A DNA stretch of 64,000 nt from Paroedura picta (lineage: Eukaryota; Chordata; Lepidosauria; Squamata; Gekkonidae): NCBI RefSeq assembly GCF_049243985.1, contig NC_135370.1, positions 173,934,824 through 173,998,823 on the forward strand, written 5' to 3'. The stretch's first letter is position 1, and the number at the start of each line of letters is the position of its first letter. Both the position numbers and the translations under genes were made by a program. The notes beneath the pieces were generated by a model. The model was not told the origin of the DNA, did no database searches, and worked only from the letters and a program-made list of their open reading frames with translations. Positions 53,106 to 64,000 of the stretch are shown piece by piece.

Positions 53106-53903
53106 CACAGTAAGAGAATCATTCATAGCTGACCCAAGAATGCTTCGATGCTTTATTCATTAAAAAAAAAATTACAAAAATATTTTCACACACAAAAAAG
53201 CTAACATAGCAAACAAACAAGGCTCATATAGCCAGCTTCCTTTTTTCTAATGTCTCTTATCAGCAGGGAAGGAAAGAAAGGGGGGGGGGAGGAAGGGGTT
53301 AGGGCAGGAATGCTGGTTGGGAAAGTCAGGTGTGACATTATGAATTCAATTAAACTCAGAATAAAGGATCCTTTGCTCAAACAGGTGCAAGAATTCATGC
53401 CAAAAGGGGGTGAAGGTTGAAGAGTTTGTTCTTATGTGCCTTAGCTGTAAATCCACGCAGGTGGGTTTAATGGCTTTTAGTGCGATTTGCCATTGGGTCA
53501 GTTGGACTAGATTATTCAGGTTCTGCCGAGAGCAGATATAATCCAAATGAAATTTGGTTTGGCTTATACGTAAGGATAGGTTGCCCAGGAGCTTTTTAAA
53601 GGCAAAGCGGAATGTGTGTTTGTGTGTGTGTGCCAGTTACTGAGGCTGCGAAAGCTTCTGGTCCCAGAAAATAAGTTGTATAATATTGCTAGACGGCTGT
53701 GGATGGGGGAGTAAATTCTGTGGACAATACGCTACCCTGGTCCAATTAGTGAGATGAGTGTACTAGTTCCCTGGAGATCCATTCTCTCCAGAAAAACACC
53801 CATCCTAATCCTAGGGTTTCCCCAAATCATTAGATCTCTGTGCGAACAAAAATCAAAAGCCAGTGGATGACAACGGATTGGGTTTGGAGAGCACTCAGAC
53901 ATG
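53106..53903. other. Intergenic stretch without recognised features
   Basis: Long A and G runs are present. No gene or repeat was identified. Confidence 0.4.
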
Positions 53904-53911
53904 CTGTATAG

Positions 53912-54289
53912 CAGTGGTCCCCAACCCCCGGTCCGGGGATCGGTACCGGTCCGTAAATCAGTCGGTACTGGGCTGCGGCTCCAACTTGTCCTCCTCCCCA
54001 GCTGCTGCCTAGGGGGCTGGCCTGCCACTCTGCTGCCGGCTCACCTTTGGTGCTTTCCAGCAGCCGCCATGGCTGGGGCTCCCCCTCAGTGTGGCACTGC
54101 GCAGCTGCTGCTGGCAGCACCCCCCATTGGACAGCAGGAAGTCAGGGGCGCCAGAAGGAAAGTAAGTGGAGCAGGGGCTCAGACGGCGGCAACATCCCTT
54201 GGCAAAAGACTACCCCCCCCCTCCTGGGGCCTCAGTAAAATTGTCAAGCGTTGACCGGTCCCCAGTGATAAAAAGGTTGGGGACCACTG
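53912..54289. mobile_element. hAT transposon (GGTCCCCAAC family), full copy, inverse
   Basis: The ends CAGTGGTCCCCAACCCCCGG and 'aaaaaggttggggaccactg' enclose 378 bp. Exact duplication CTGTATAG at 53904-53911 and 54290-54297. A palindromic MITE follows at once. Confidence 0.93.
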
Positions 54290-54299
54290 CTGTATAGAG

Positions 54300-54435
54300 C
54301 AGGGGTAGTCAACCTGTGGTCCTCCAGATGTCCGTGGAGTACAATTCCCATGAGCCCCTGCCAGCGTTTGCTGGCAGGGGCTCATGGGAATTGTAGTCCA
54401 TGGACATCTGGAGGACCACAGGTTGTCTACCCCTG
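54300..54435. mobile_element. Palindromic hAT MITE, copy 10
   Basis: Exact duplication GTATAGAG at 54292-54299 and 54436-54443. Its left target copy overlaps the right target copy of the preceding hAT by six bases. Confidence 0.93.
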
Positions 54436-54454
54436 GTATAGAGCTCGGAAGCTG

Positions 54455-54665
54455 TGCTCCCTCTCCTTTACTTGCTTTGTCCTGCCTTTCTCCCCCATGG
54501 GGGACCTGAACAGCTTACATCATACTCATCTCCTGTTTTATCCTCACAACAGCCCTGCAAGGTAGGCTTGGCAGGGTGCATGTAATTGGTCCTAGGGCAC
54601 CCAGCCAGCTTTCATTGTCAGAACAGGGATTCAAAGCTGGGTCTTCCAGATCTTAGCCTAACACT
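54455..54665 (-). repeat. tRNA-headed SINE, variant subfamily
   Basis: 'cctgcctttctcccccatgg', 'tcctcacaacagccctgcaa' and 'gcacccagccagctttcatt' show a reverse copy of a subfamily with a different tail. A similar tail lies at about 61010-61130. Confidence 0.6.
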
Positions 54666-54669
54666 GTTT

Positions 54670-54792
54670 TTGTTTGGAGATGGATCAAGATGAGTTAGTC
54701 GAGGAGTTAGTCGGTCTGCAGCAATGGAAAAGATCAAGAGCCCTGGAGCATCTTAAAGACTAACAACATTTGTGGCAGGGCAGGAGCTTTTC
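54670..54792 (+). repeat. Penelope-like (tentative) repeat
   Basis: 'gagttagtcggtctgcagca', 'gagccctggagcatcttaaa' and 'gcagggcaggagctttt'. Confidence 0.5.
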
Positions 54793-54951
54793 TGTTGGAA
54801 TCCGCAGGATGTGTAGTGTGTATGATTTAAAAGCATATGAATATCCTACAGGAAGCATCAGAGGAGATGCAGTTAGCAGTTAGTGTAGGAACTTCCGGAT
54901 GTTTGTCAGATCATCTCCCTATGTCCTGATTGGATCATTTGGAGACTTACA

Positions 54952-55342
54952 ATCATAGAATCATAGAGTTGGAAGGGACCTTACAGTCTCCTGAACTATC
55001 CAGGACACTCCCAACCCTATCGCTCATCCAGAGTCACCAGCCAGCCCCTTGAACCTTCTCTGTCAGATGGCTCTCCAGCCTCTGTTTAAAAATCTCCAAA
55101 GATGGAGAACCCACCACCTCCTGAGGAAGCCTGTTCCACTGAGGAACCGCTCTAACTGTCAGGATCTTCTTCCGGATGTTTAGATGGAATTTCTTTTGAA
55201 TTAATTTCCTCCCATTGGTTCTGGTCCATCCCTCTGGGGCAAGGGAGAACAACTTTTCTCCATCCTCTATATGGCAGCCTTTTAAATATTTGAAGATGGC
55301 TATCAAATCCCCTCTCAATCGTCTCCTCTCCAGGCTAAACAG
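54952..55342 (-). repeat. CR1 LINE 3' end with ORF2 C-terminus
   Basis: The minus strand codes for MRGDLIAIFKYLKGCHIEDG and VPQWNRLPQEVVGSPSLEIF without a break for about 90 residues. It is the longest CR1 protein fragment in the window. Confidence 0.92.
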
Positions 55343-55870
55343 AATTCCTGCTCCCTTGAGCGCACTTCCTCCTCGCTTGCCTCTAGAACAGAACAGGTAG
55401 GAATCTCTCCTCTTTTTTTACAAAGTTGTTTTTCTTAATAAAAATATTTCATTCTCTTAAGCAGCTTGGTGATCTGCCTCTTTGCATATGTAAACTCTGC
55501 CCACACTTTCATGGTCACTGCTCACTTCTTCAGACATCACATGCAGGCTGTAAGGTGCTACTGGATCCGTACTCTGTTCTACTGACCTGTAACATACTGT
55601 ATATTTTTCCCCGCGGAACTTGATGCTCAGTCAGTTACAACAATCTCGCAAGGCACTGTGTGTCAACCCAGGAGGAGGAGAGGGAGACCCTTCTCCCGTG
55701 AGTGGCAACCAGCCACAATACACCACTGACTTCCTTGCATTTATACGGCGTCATGCACGTGTCCTGAGGAAATGCTAGCTTCACAGTAACGGATGATTTC
55801 TTGCTATGTGGTGGGTGGGAATGCCTCGTCTGATAACGACAGAACACCTTACATAGGCAAAGAACCAAAA
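55343..55870. other. Intergenic stretch without recognised features
   Basis: No confident repeat or gene. A trace 'cttcagacatcacatgcagg' with 'aaggtgctactggatc' near 55530 suggests one more old Penelope-like piece. Confidence 0.4.
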
Positions 55871-55874
55871 CTGA

Positions 55875-56025
55875 ACACCTACACAAAGTTGCCTTCTATG
55901 AATGATATCATCAGTCTATCAAGGTCAATACTGTCTACTCAGACTGGCAGTAGCGCTCCAAGGTCTTGGGAAGAGGGCTTTCACAGCACCTGCCACCTGA
56001 TCCTTTCTGTAGGAAATGCCAAACA
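55875..56025 (+). repeat. tRNA-Ala-like SINE, body only
   Basis: 'gttgccttctatgaatgata' followed by 'tactgtctactcagactggc' and 'gcgctccaaggtcttgggaa' is the body of the SINE seen at 29.2-29.5 kb, without its tRNA part. Confidence 0.55.
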
Positions 56026-56154
56026 GATGTTCATCGATTCAGCCAAGGTCTTTTTCCTAAAGGCAGCTAATGCTTTCTAGCCCTCATATGCGCATAAGGA
56101 AACAACAGCTGGTTCAAGGTATGCAGGTTCAGACTGTGAATGTGTGCGACAAAA

Positions 56155-57060
56155 TATTATTATTATTATTATTAGAATTTATTGCCCACCACTCTTGGAA
56201 AGCCAGCTTGTGGTGGGTTACAAGTTAAATAAATACAATTCCCCCCAAATCCCCCTAAAACACAGTAATTAATAAAGAACAAGAACACGACAGCAGACCA
56301 ACCCCCCACCTACCCCCACAGGGGACCAGGGGGAAGCAGCTGGCCACCATAGATAGAACATAGTGGAGTACCTCTCCTCCTTACTCCTCCTTTGGGGGGG
56401 GCACAGATTTTGCTTTGTCCAGCAAAGGGGATTGGACTAGATGGCCTGTATGGCCCCTTCCAACTCTATGATTCTATGATCTTCTCTTCATCCTGGCCTC
56501 AACCATAGGCCTGGTGGAAGAGCTCTGTTTTGCAGTCCCTGCGAAAAGCCAGAAATTCCTGCAGGGCCTGCATCTCTAGAGAGCCAGTTTGGTGCCATGG
56601 TTAGGAGTGCGGACTTCTAATCTGGCGAGCTGAGTTTGATTCTGCACTCCCCCGCATGCAGCCAGCTGGGTGACCTTGGGCTTGCCACGGCACTGATAAA
56701 GCTGTTTTGACCAAGCAGGGATATCAGGGCTCTTTCAGCCTCACCCACCTTACAGAGTGTCTGTTGTGGGGAGAGGAAAGGGATTGTAAGCCGCTCTGAG
56801 ACTCCTTCAGGTAGAGAAAAGCGGCATATAAGAACCAACTCTTCTTCTTCCTCTAGGAGCTCATTTCACCAGGTAGGGGCTGGGACCAAAAAGGCCCTGG
56901 CTCTAGTTGAAGACAGGCAAGCCTCTTTGGGGCCGGGGATGACCAGTAAGTTGGAACCCGGAGAGCGCAAGGCCCTGTGGTGGGCATAGGGTGACAGTCG
57001 GTCTCGCAAATATGTGGGTCCCAGGCCATGTAAGTCCTTAAAGGGCAGTACCAGAACCAC
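56155..57060 (-). repeat. L2-type LINE, reverse, split by a SINE
   Basis: A (TTA)n tail at 56157-56175 and 'gcccaccactcttggaaagc' start the reverse 3' end. The minus strand near 57060-56860 codes for KDLHGLGPTYLRDRLSPYAH and RALRSPGSNLLVIPGPKEAC, an L2 ORF end. A CR1 tip (about 56420-56480) and a SINE (56580-56850) interrupt it. Confidence 0.7.
56580..56850 (+). repeat. tRNA-headed SINE, full length, inside L2
   Basis: Head 'agagccagtttggtgccatg', tail 'gactccttcaggtagagaaa' and (CTT)n. CTCTAG flanks it at 56574-56579 and 56851-56856. Confidence 0.82.
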
Positions 57061-57594
57061 TGTGCTTGTGGGAGGAGGAACTGTGTTCTTTTGCATGACT
57101 TCTTTTGCAGTGCTCCTTATGAGCATTACTGCCTTACTGCATGGCAGAATTTCTGCTTGGGATGCTGGATGTGAATACTCTCCTGGTCTCATGCTTCATC
57201 CATATTCATGTTGGGATGAGCTAGCCAACTGCGTTTGGTCAATAGGAAAGGCAGGCCCGTTTGTTTCTCACACAACGCCCTGGACGATCTTCAACATCTC
57301 CGCCACTTGCAACCCTTTTACCTCCCATGTTGAAGGTATGTTAATTTAGCAAACCGATTGCTGGCATCTTGAGACGGCTTCTTTCAAGAATGTTAGTGTG
57401 ATCGAAAACAACAAAATCTGTGAGCTGCTACTGATAGTGCTGAGTCTGGTAGCTGCTGTAGAAGGGCTTCATTTCCAAGATTTAGTGAAATGACAATTTC
57501 CCTTTCAACAAAAATAGTGCTGCATGTAAGGATCTGTTGGTCTCTAAGGAGCCACTGGACGTGAACCTCTCTGACCTACTGCAGACACACATAG

Positions 57595-57990
57595 CTGCCT
57601 TCAAAGAATTGAGGCTTTTGAACTCTGGTGCTGGAGAAGACTCTGGCGAGTCCCTTGGACTGCAAGGCGAACAAACCGGTCAGTCCTAGAGGAGATCAGC
57701 CCTGACTGCTCCTTAGAAGGCCAGATCCTGAAGATGAAACTCAAATACTTTGGGCACCTCATGAGAAGGAAGGACTCCCTGGGGAAGAGCCTAATGCTGG
57801 AAGCGATTGAGGTCAAAAGAAGAAGGGGACGATAGAGAATGAGGTGGCTGGATGGAGTCACTGAAGCAGTAGGTGCAAACTTAAATGGACTCCGGGGAAT
57901 GGTAGAGGACAGGAAGGCCTGGAGGATCATTGTCCAGGGGGTCGCGATGGGTCAGACACGACTTCGCACCTAACAACAGCAGCAGCAACA
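57595..57990 (+). repeat. Bov-B (RTE) LINE 3' end
   Basis: The + strand codes for the Bov-B ORF end, with LKMKLKYFGHLMRRKDSLGK and a following MRWLDGVTEA, with breaks. It closes with 'gggtcagacacgacttcgca' and (CAACAG/CAACAA)n. Its tail shares GGGTCAGACAYGAC with the Sauria SINEs of this window, in keeping with Bov-B as their partner LINE. Confidence 0.9.
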
Positions 57991-58089
57991 ACAACGGCGT
58001 TCTAATCCTATAACCCCCCCCCCCCGCCTGTTCAGTCAGAGGTCATAACGATGGTCTCACGAAAGAAGGAGTGGGCTGATGGATCTAAG

Positions 58090-58325
58090 GGCTCTGCCTG
58101 GGCCTCAACCGTACGCCTGGCGGAAGAGCTCCGTTTTGCAGGCCCTGCAGAAAGCTGGTAATTATGGCAGGGCCCTTAGCTCCTCCGGGAGCTCATTCTA
58201 CTAGGCTGGGGCCAGGACCGAAAAGGCCCTGGCCTGGATCGAGGCCAGACGAATATCCCGGGGACCCGGGACAACCAGTAGATTCATAATCGCAGAGTGA
58301 AGGGCCCTGCGGGCGGCATAAGCAT
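58090..58325 (-). repeat. L2-type LINE 3' region, reverse
   Basis: 'gcctggcggaagagctccgt', 'aaaaggccctggcctggatc' and 'agtgaagggccctgcgggcg' repeat the L2 text at 56.5-57.0 kb. Confidence 0.65.
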
Positions 58326-58849
58326 CTCAAAAAACAGTCCCTTTTTCTTCATAACTGGAAAACTACCTTAGCAGTTGCTAAATATTTAGCTATGGTGATG
58401 GATCTCAATCTCTTCCAGATCTTTGAGTCAAAAGAACATTAAGAGAAAGGGCTCATGCTTTGTTTCAGCTCGTTTTGAGATTTCGGTTTGTTTTCAGATT
58501 TCCATTCCCCAAGCCCTATGGTACGGTTCATTGGAGGTCCCATGCAGTTGATGGTACTTGACTTAGGCTATATCTTGAGTTTCAGTGAGAATAAAAAATA
58601 TGAATATCAATCATGTGGAAGAAATACAAGCTGACTGGCACATGGTATAATTGCTTAGTCTTTCACATTTTTCAGAGAAGTACTTGAGGACTTCTGATGT
58701 ACCTCCTGCTCCAGAATGATAGAAGAAAGCCCGGAGTGGCATTTTGCACTGGAGAAACAGCAAGTAGACAACATGATGCTCAAAAAAACCCCATGATGCT
58801 CAGGTTAGGGATTACTACCATAATGCAAGAAGAGGAAAGATCCTTCAGC

Positions 58850-58995
58850 TGTCTGCGTGATTCTTCGGTATTGGGACAAAACCTTTTGATAACCACCTTC
58901 AATTATTTAAAAGGGTGCCATGTGGAGGATACAGCAGATTTGTTCTCTCAGGACCCAGAGGGACACACCAGAACGAATGGAATGAAATTCATTAA
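58850..58995 (+). repeat. CR1 LINE fragment
   Basis: 'aaaagggtgccatgtggagg' through 'cacaccagaacgaatggaat' matches the CR1 ORF2 end. It is cut by a hAT piece. Confidence 0.8.
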
Positions 58996-58997
58996 TT

Positions 58998-59138
58998 CAG
59001 CCATGGCGGCCACTGGAGAGCACCAAAGGTTAGCCGGCGGCAGAGTGGCAGGGCACCCCCAAGGCAGCAGCCAGGGAGGAGGACGAGGAGGAGGCACGCA
59101 CCAGTCCTGGTCCCCAGACCGGGGGTTGAGGACCACTG
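58998..59138. mobile_element. hAT transposon (GGTCCCCAAC family), 3' half
   Basis: 'cagccatggcggccactgga' to 'gggggttgaggaccactg' equals the right half of the copy at 51399. The left half and its target duplication are absent. Confidence 0.8.
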
Positions 59139-59139
59139 A

Positions 59140-60440
59140 TGTAAGGTACTTCAGATGTTGCAGAATTCCAATGTGAAAAATGCTTTAGGAGTAGAAGCGA
59201 ACAGCTTTGAGCACCCATTATTGTGTTGATAAATGGAACATATTTATAGAATGATCTGACACAGCACAATTGGTCTGTCCATCACCACCAATGAGCATTA
59301 CACATTTGTAGTTTTTCTTAGTATGGGCATGGGAGGGAAAGTTGCGTTTAATGCTGCGCAGGTTATGCACACACAATGAAATCTGCATGCATCTGCAATA
59401 GTTACTCCACCGAGGCAGCCTTCCTGTTGCTAAATAGAGGACCTCTGTCCTTTTTTTTTTTTTTGGCTAACATTTCAAGTAGCCCTCAGGAGGACTTATT
59501 TACCAAGCCAATAAAACTGAGATTGGAAACTCAGCGGTTATCTTGAATCAACATCCTTAACTTGCATAACCCCTATTTGGCTCAGCCACAAACTGCTCAT
59601 TTTTCAAATCTCAGTGATGAACAGAGACCTGTGTCTTGCAGGTCTTGTGGAAGGCCATGAATGGAATACCTTTTACACAGACATAATGAGAAAGCAGCTT
59701 TTGACTACACAATTTTTCTCAAACAGAAGAAGACGACACTTTGTTTTGTAGAGGCAGGTCCAGTGGTAATCAATGTTTGAACATGTGGCCAACCCTACCA
59801 CACCAGTTTGCTATCAATACTTTAAGTGACTCTTATGAATGGTACATGGTTTTACCCTTGACTTTGTTTTACCCTTGACTTTGTTTCCCACTGAACAGCA
59901 CGTGCCTTGTGCACAGAAGATCTTCGCTTCCATCCCTTGTCCGGTTCATATGCTACAGTGAACGCATGTACAATCTGCATACTGTACACTTTATTGTTCT
60001 TTACACAGGAGTTAAGTAATTATCATGCCACATTTAACACATGTATTACCAAAAATGTGATACAAAGTCCGCATTTATCCAGGACAGGGTTCTGGTATCC
60101 GCGGGGAAGCCGTGAGGCGCCGGGTGAGCTCTGCGGGCTGCAGGGAAGCCATCCCCAGCCCCCTACCCCCGTTGAGGCTGCGGCTTACCCAGCACGTGGC
60201 CTCCTGACCAGAGGCCTGCCGTGATGTGTGGGTGGCACAGCTGGCTCCTGGAGACAGGTGCTTTGCTGGGCGCGTTCAGATTGGCCCGCTGACCCAGACA
60301 CCACCTGGACAGGGCCACCTACATGGCCCTTTTTCTTTTATATATAGGCCTATGGTTAAGATAATATCCCATGTTCCCAGAACATTATTTTTTTGTGCTA
60401 TACTGGGTTTTTGGTGGTTCTGAAGGAAACACACACTCTC
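59140..60440. other. Intergenic stretch with a GC-rich insert
   Basis: Mostly AT-rich and unrecognised. A GC-rich block at about 60090-60330, ending 'cttttatatataggcc', resembles the body of the TACTAG-hairpin repeats but its left end is not clear. Confidence 0.35.
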
Positions 60441-60444
60441 TCTG

Positions 60445-60445
<1 letters not shown>

Positions 60446-60476
<31 letters not shown>
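60446..60476 (+). repeat. (CA)n microsatellite
   Basis: A run of alternating CA preceded by 'ctctctctgtca'. Confidence 0.95.
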
Positions 60477-60478
<2 letters not shown>

Positions 60479-60599
60479 GAAGCCTAGTGTGACAGGGATT
60501 TTCAGGTAGAGATATAGATTGCTTCCCTTCCCAGGGGCCTTCACCAGCCTCTTCCTCTCACAGGCATCAGTGAGAATGGTTTACTTCTATGGGAGAACT

Positions 60600-60634
60600 T
60601 CGTGTGTGTGTGTGTGTGGGGGGGGGGGGGGGGC
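60600..60634 (+). repeat. (TG)n and G-run microsatellite
   Basis: 'cgtgtgtgtgtgtgtgtg' is followed by a run of about 15 G. Confidence 0.95.
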
Positions 60635-60639
60635 GTTAG

Positions 60640-62870
60640 AGAGAACAAAATCTCTCCCTGACTTAATCAAGCTTTTGGGCCAGGTGCAAGTTTTGCCTAC
60701 AGTCCTATCCTTGACTGCAGAGGAGTGAAAGCCATTCATGTCAAGAGTGAATACAGGCCATACAGCTCAGCATTTTGCCAATGCAGGTGAAATAAGCAAG
60801 AATATTATATAGTGCTGGCCGAGGTATTGAAATAGTCACTACCTTGTAAAAACTGTTGGAAGCTTGTCTGTACTTTCATTTATCTGCTTTATCTCAGTTA
60901 TCTTTCAAGGGTGGGAGGAGCTTTCTTTGACTAGCTAATTTGGAGGAGCGACTTCTCTAATAAATCACAGATGAAAAACCATAAATTTGGAGGAAATCAT
61001 GCTTAGATCAAATTTATTTCTTTATACTCTGCCCTTCCCCCCAATGGGGACCCAAAGCAGTTTATAATGTTGTGTTCCATTTTTATCCTTACAACAACCC
61101 TACCCGATAGATTCAGCTGAGCGTGTGCGGCTGGCCCGAAGTCACCAACCAGACAACAACAATCAAAGGGGGATGCATGCACTTACAATGCCTATCTGCA
61201 GGAACATGTATGGTCCCTCACACACATACAGAAATCTTACTTTCACAACAAAATAGCCATTTGTGCTCATCCCACAGTAGCACAGAGCAGTTTACGAGAT
61301 TATCAGTCCTTTAGGAATGTGCTGTGTGTGAAACAGCTCGCTTCCTGTGGCAATCAAAGGGCCCTATTTGACAGCTATGGCAGGGGTGAATGTATTAAAT
61401 GTTTACTACATGTTTCAAACTCTATTCATGGCCGACTCTGGGATTTCCAGCGTTTGTGCCAATTAGTTTTTTTTTGTGATCACAATGTCACTGAAGGAAA
61501 AGGTTACACGGCAAATGTTAAAAGGCTTCGCCTTGGTTACTCTTGTTAACTCTGAGCTTGCAAAGATGGAAGGAGGCAAGAAAGCAGGTTTATGTTTTGT
61601 TGAAACCTGATAGAGCCATGGATACCCTCCGCCCAGGTCTGTTCAGGTCAGCGCAAGCTTTAACTGCCTTTCACTTCCCCAGCTGAAGCTCCTGACAACT
61701 TCTTGAAAAATATCCTCTTTCGAAACAATGGCTACAGCCTGGAAATCAGAGACTGCACGCAGCTCCCCCCTCCCCGAACTAAAAACTGCGTGGGGCAGTA
61801 GCTGCACCCATGTGAACTCAGATCGGGAGATATGTAAAAGCAGATTCCGGAGAGTCCTTTCATCACGCCGATACACAACCCCTGCTCAATTAACAGTCAA
61901 GCCCCTTGCCTCTATTGAGTCTATGCAAAACGCCAGAAGAAAACAATTATTAATCTTAGGGATGCGCCCCACCGTTCTGTCATTAAAATGGCCCTCAAGG
62001 CATCTCATGACATGAGATTAAGCCATTATACTAATTCGTAAGGATAAAATCTGGAGCCAATTCTTTCAAATTGCATGATGATATTGCAGAACCTATAGGG
62101 GAAGTTGTCCCTAACAGGATATGGCTCCGAAGCACCTTGGCTAGATTGTTGGAATAAATATTTCTAGTGCTGCTATTTTTGGCAACAACTGTTTATCATG
62201 CTCAGGGTTCTGTCTGCTCCAGAATTCAGCCTCCAGCAGTGTCCAATCCAATGCCTCTGGGACAACTACAAAAAAATATGCAAGGGGAGCTTCTTGTTTC
62301 CGGCTCTCCCCCCAAATAAGTGCTGATTAGAGGTATACTATCTGGGTGGACATTTGCATTTAGTTGCCTTGGCAAGCAGCCACCAGCAGACCCATCTTTC
62401 ACGTCACAAATGTGATTTTTTAAAACCAAAGAACCATTTAAAATAGAGCATACTACCACATCCTGTATGCTTCGTGTTGTGAAATAGCACGAATTCTAAT
62501 GTCAGACAGAAGAAAAACCATGTCCCTATTCACTCCAACACCACCGTATCTCCTTACCATAAACCCCAAAATACTACACTTAGAACTTTATTATAACCTC
62601 CTGAGAATTTTAGCTGCTCTATTGTGAGACCTTTGATAAGCAGAGCTATACTTTAAAAGGGGATCTCCCACAGATGTAATAACATAATACTTTAATTTCA
62701 CTTATTCGCCCAGGAACTCCCAACACTGAACTTGCTTTTTGCACTGCTGCAGCAACCGAGTTGATCTTTTTCATGGATACTTCCACAAGGGGTGCTATAC
62801 TGTTTAGGATTTCGGAGATCCTGGAATTACCAGGGGTGTGTGTGTAAAAGGCCATTAAGTGGAGACTCTA
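60640..62870. other. Intergenic stretch with few repeats
   Basis: Apart from a SINE tail at about 61010-61130, nothing was recognised. Small ORFs (61643-61876 on the minus strand, 61728-62015 on the plus) have no family. I cannot exclude untranslated or regulatory sequence of PPP2R5E here. Confidence 0.35.
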
Positions 62871-62873
62871 GAG

Positions 62874-63009
62874 CAGGGGTAGTCAACCTGTGGTCCTCCA
62901 GATGTTCATGGACTACAATTCCCATGAGCCCCTGCCATCAAATGCTGGCAGGGGCTCATGGGAATTGTAGTCCATGGACATCTGGAGGACCACAGGTTGA
63001 CTACCCCTG
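62874..63009. mobile_element. Palindromic hAT MITE, copy 11
   Basis: The left flank CTCTAGAG (62866-62873) and right flank TTCTAGAT (63010-63017) match at 6 of 8. Confidence 0.9.
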
Positions 63010-63017
63010 TTCTAGAT

Positions 63018-64000
63018 AGTTTTCCAGACAAGTGATTAAGCTGATGTGGTTAACCACTACCTTCCTCTGCAAAGTCTTCCTTGCTGGTCTCCCTTCCAAA
63101 TCCTAACTGCTTCTGTGACGAGGCTATATTATACCATTCCACATCCTGGAATTACCACATACAAGCCTTAAAAATCTCACCTTGAATGGGTTCTTTGAAC
63201 AGCAGTTATGTGCACCCATGGCTCCAAGCCATACCAGGGACCCTTGCTTGACAAGGGAAATCTGACTCTGGATCACTTGCCTCCTTGCTTAAGGCACCAG
63301 CAGGCAACTGGTGTTGTCCATAGCTTCGATTTAGGGGGAAGCAGGCAATAGATCACTTTACCCCCCTCCTAACCTAACCTGTTCAACTTGGTTTAAACGC
63401 TTCCCTGGTTGATTTGTTTCACAACTTAATGGCCGCATTTTCACGAAGGAGGGACCTTGACATAATCCCAATATCCTTAATGAACCAGGCGCCAATTCAA
63501 AGATGACGCAACCGATTCTTACTGACCAAACAGACTGAATATGTTTCAGAATTGACTTGCTCCAGAAGGACTTAGGCCAACCCTTTAAAAAAAAGAGAGT
63601 AATTAAGTGATTACAGAAGCAGTTGTCTTTCTGTCCAAGGGCACGCCATGTAAGCACAACAGTGGTGGATTCTAGCGTTTCAGAGACTCGGAACAAATGG
63701 TGTTCTTTCAGACACAAAGCAACCATTTTCAATTTTTATTAATATGGAACATTCATGAATCATTCAGCTTTGGTATATTTAACAAATCCTTCCTATTGCT
63801 CGTATTTGCTCAGAATATTCACTGAAACCTAGCTATAGAACACCAAGGAATGTGGCGTGTTTCCCCTGTATCAGGTCTCATTTAGAAGGTAAAGGCAAGA
63901 CATAACCAGATTTCAAAAGGGTATGCTTTAGGAACAAGATAAGGCAGTGCGTCTCTTTGGGATGGGATCACTCCTGTGCACAAGTTCAAGCAGGGGAAAG
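63018..64000. other. Intergenic stretch without recognised features
   Basis: Nothing recognised on either strand. The minus-strand ORF 63358-63732 has no recognisable family and lacks promoter or splice support. Confidence 0.4.

Noticed and set aside
47800-64000. First exon of PPP2R5E, the next gene expected from the human order
   Set aside because: No CpG-rich promoter and no recognisable PPP2R5E coding text were found in the remaining 16 kb.
1-64000. LTR retroelements or endogenous viruses
   Set aside because: I saw no pair of long terminal repeats and no gag, pol or env-like text anywhere in the window; absence on inspection only.

Overview
The window is nuclear DNA of a squamate reptile, most likely a lizard and possibly a gecko; the species call is inference. 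The evidence is the mixture of repeats: Sauria-type SINEs that end in CTTTA-rich tails, Bov-B LINE fragments, abundant CR1 3' ends, 5S-rRNA-derived SINEs and many copies of short palindromic hAT transposons. Two protein-coding host genes are readable, both on the + strand. Their order, SGPP1 then WDR89, matches the SYNE2-SGPP1-WDR89-PPP2R5E block that I recall from human chromosome 14.

Layout. 1-3.6 kb is repeat-rich upstream DNA with a 120-bp tandem array. 3.68-4.65 kb is a CpG-rich promoter and leader. SGPP1 (sphingosine-1-phosphate phosphatase 1) has three coding exons, 4655-5380, 21469-21558 and 25229-25780, which join in frame into a 455-residue protein with all three lipid-phosphatase motifs. 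Intron 1 (16.1 kb) and intron 2 (3.7 kb) are full of SINEs, CR1, Bov-B and hAT elements. The SGPP1 3' UTR starts at 25781. From about 28.4 to 34.3 kb is intergenic DNA made mostly of repeats. A second GC-rich stretch at 34.3-34.93 kb has CCAAT, GC and ETS motifs and ends in a good splice donor at 34925/34926; I infer that it is the promoter and non-coding first exon of WDR89. The intronless WDR89 reading frame lies at 46644-47798, just after a splice acceptor at 46603. From 47.8 kb to the end is intergenic sequence. PPP2R5E, expected next, was not found.

The two genes are not functionally linked as far as the sequence shows. SGPP1 removes phosphate from sphingoid-base phosphates in the ER, and WDR89 is a little-studied WD-repeat protein. 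I found no novel multi-gene system.

The most informative structure is in the transposons. I found eleven copies of one palindromic hAT MITE and four end-to-end copies of a second hAT family, all with readable flanks. All fifteen left flanks are 8-bp sites with TA in the middle, the signature of Buster-type hATs. There is a triple nesting (hAT in hAT in CR1), two hATs placed side by side with overlapping target sites, a TA-flanked transposon inside a CR1, and a repeat family whose hairpin resembles a hammerhead ribozyme core.
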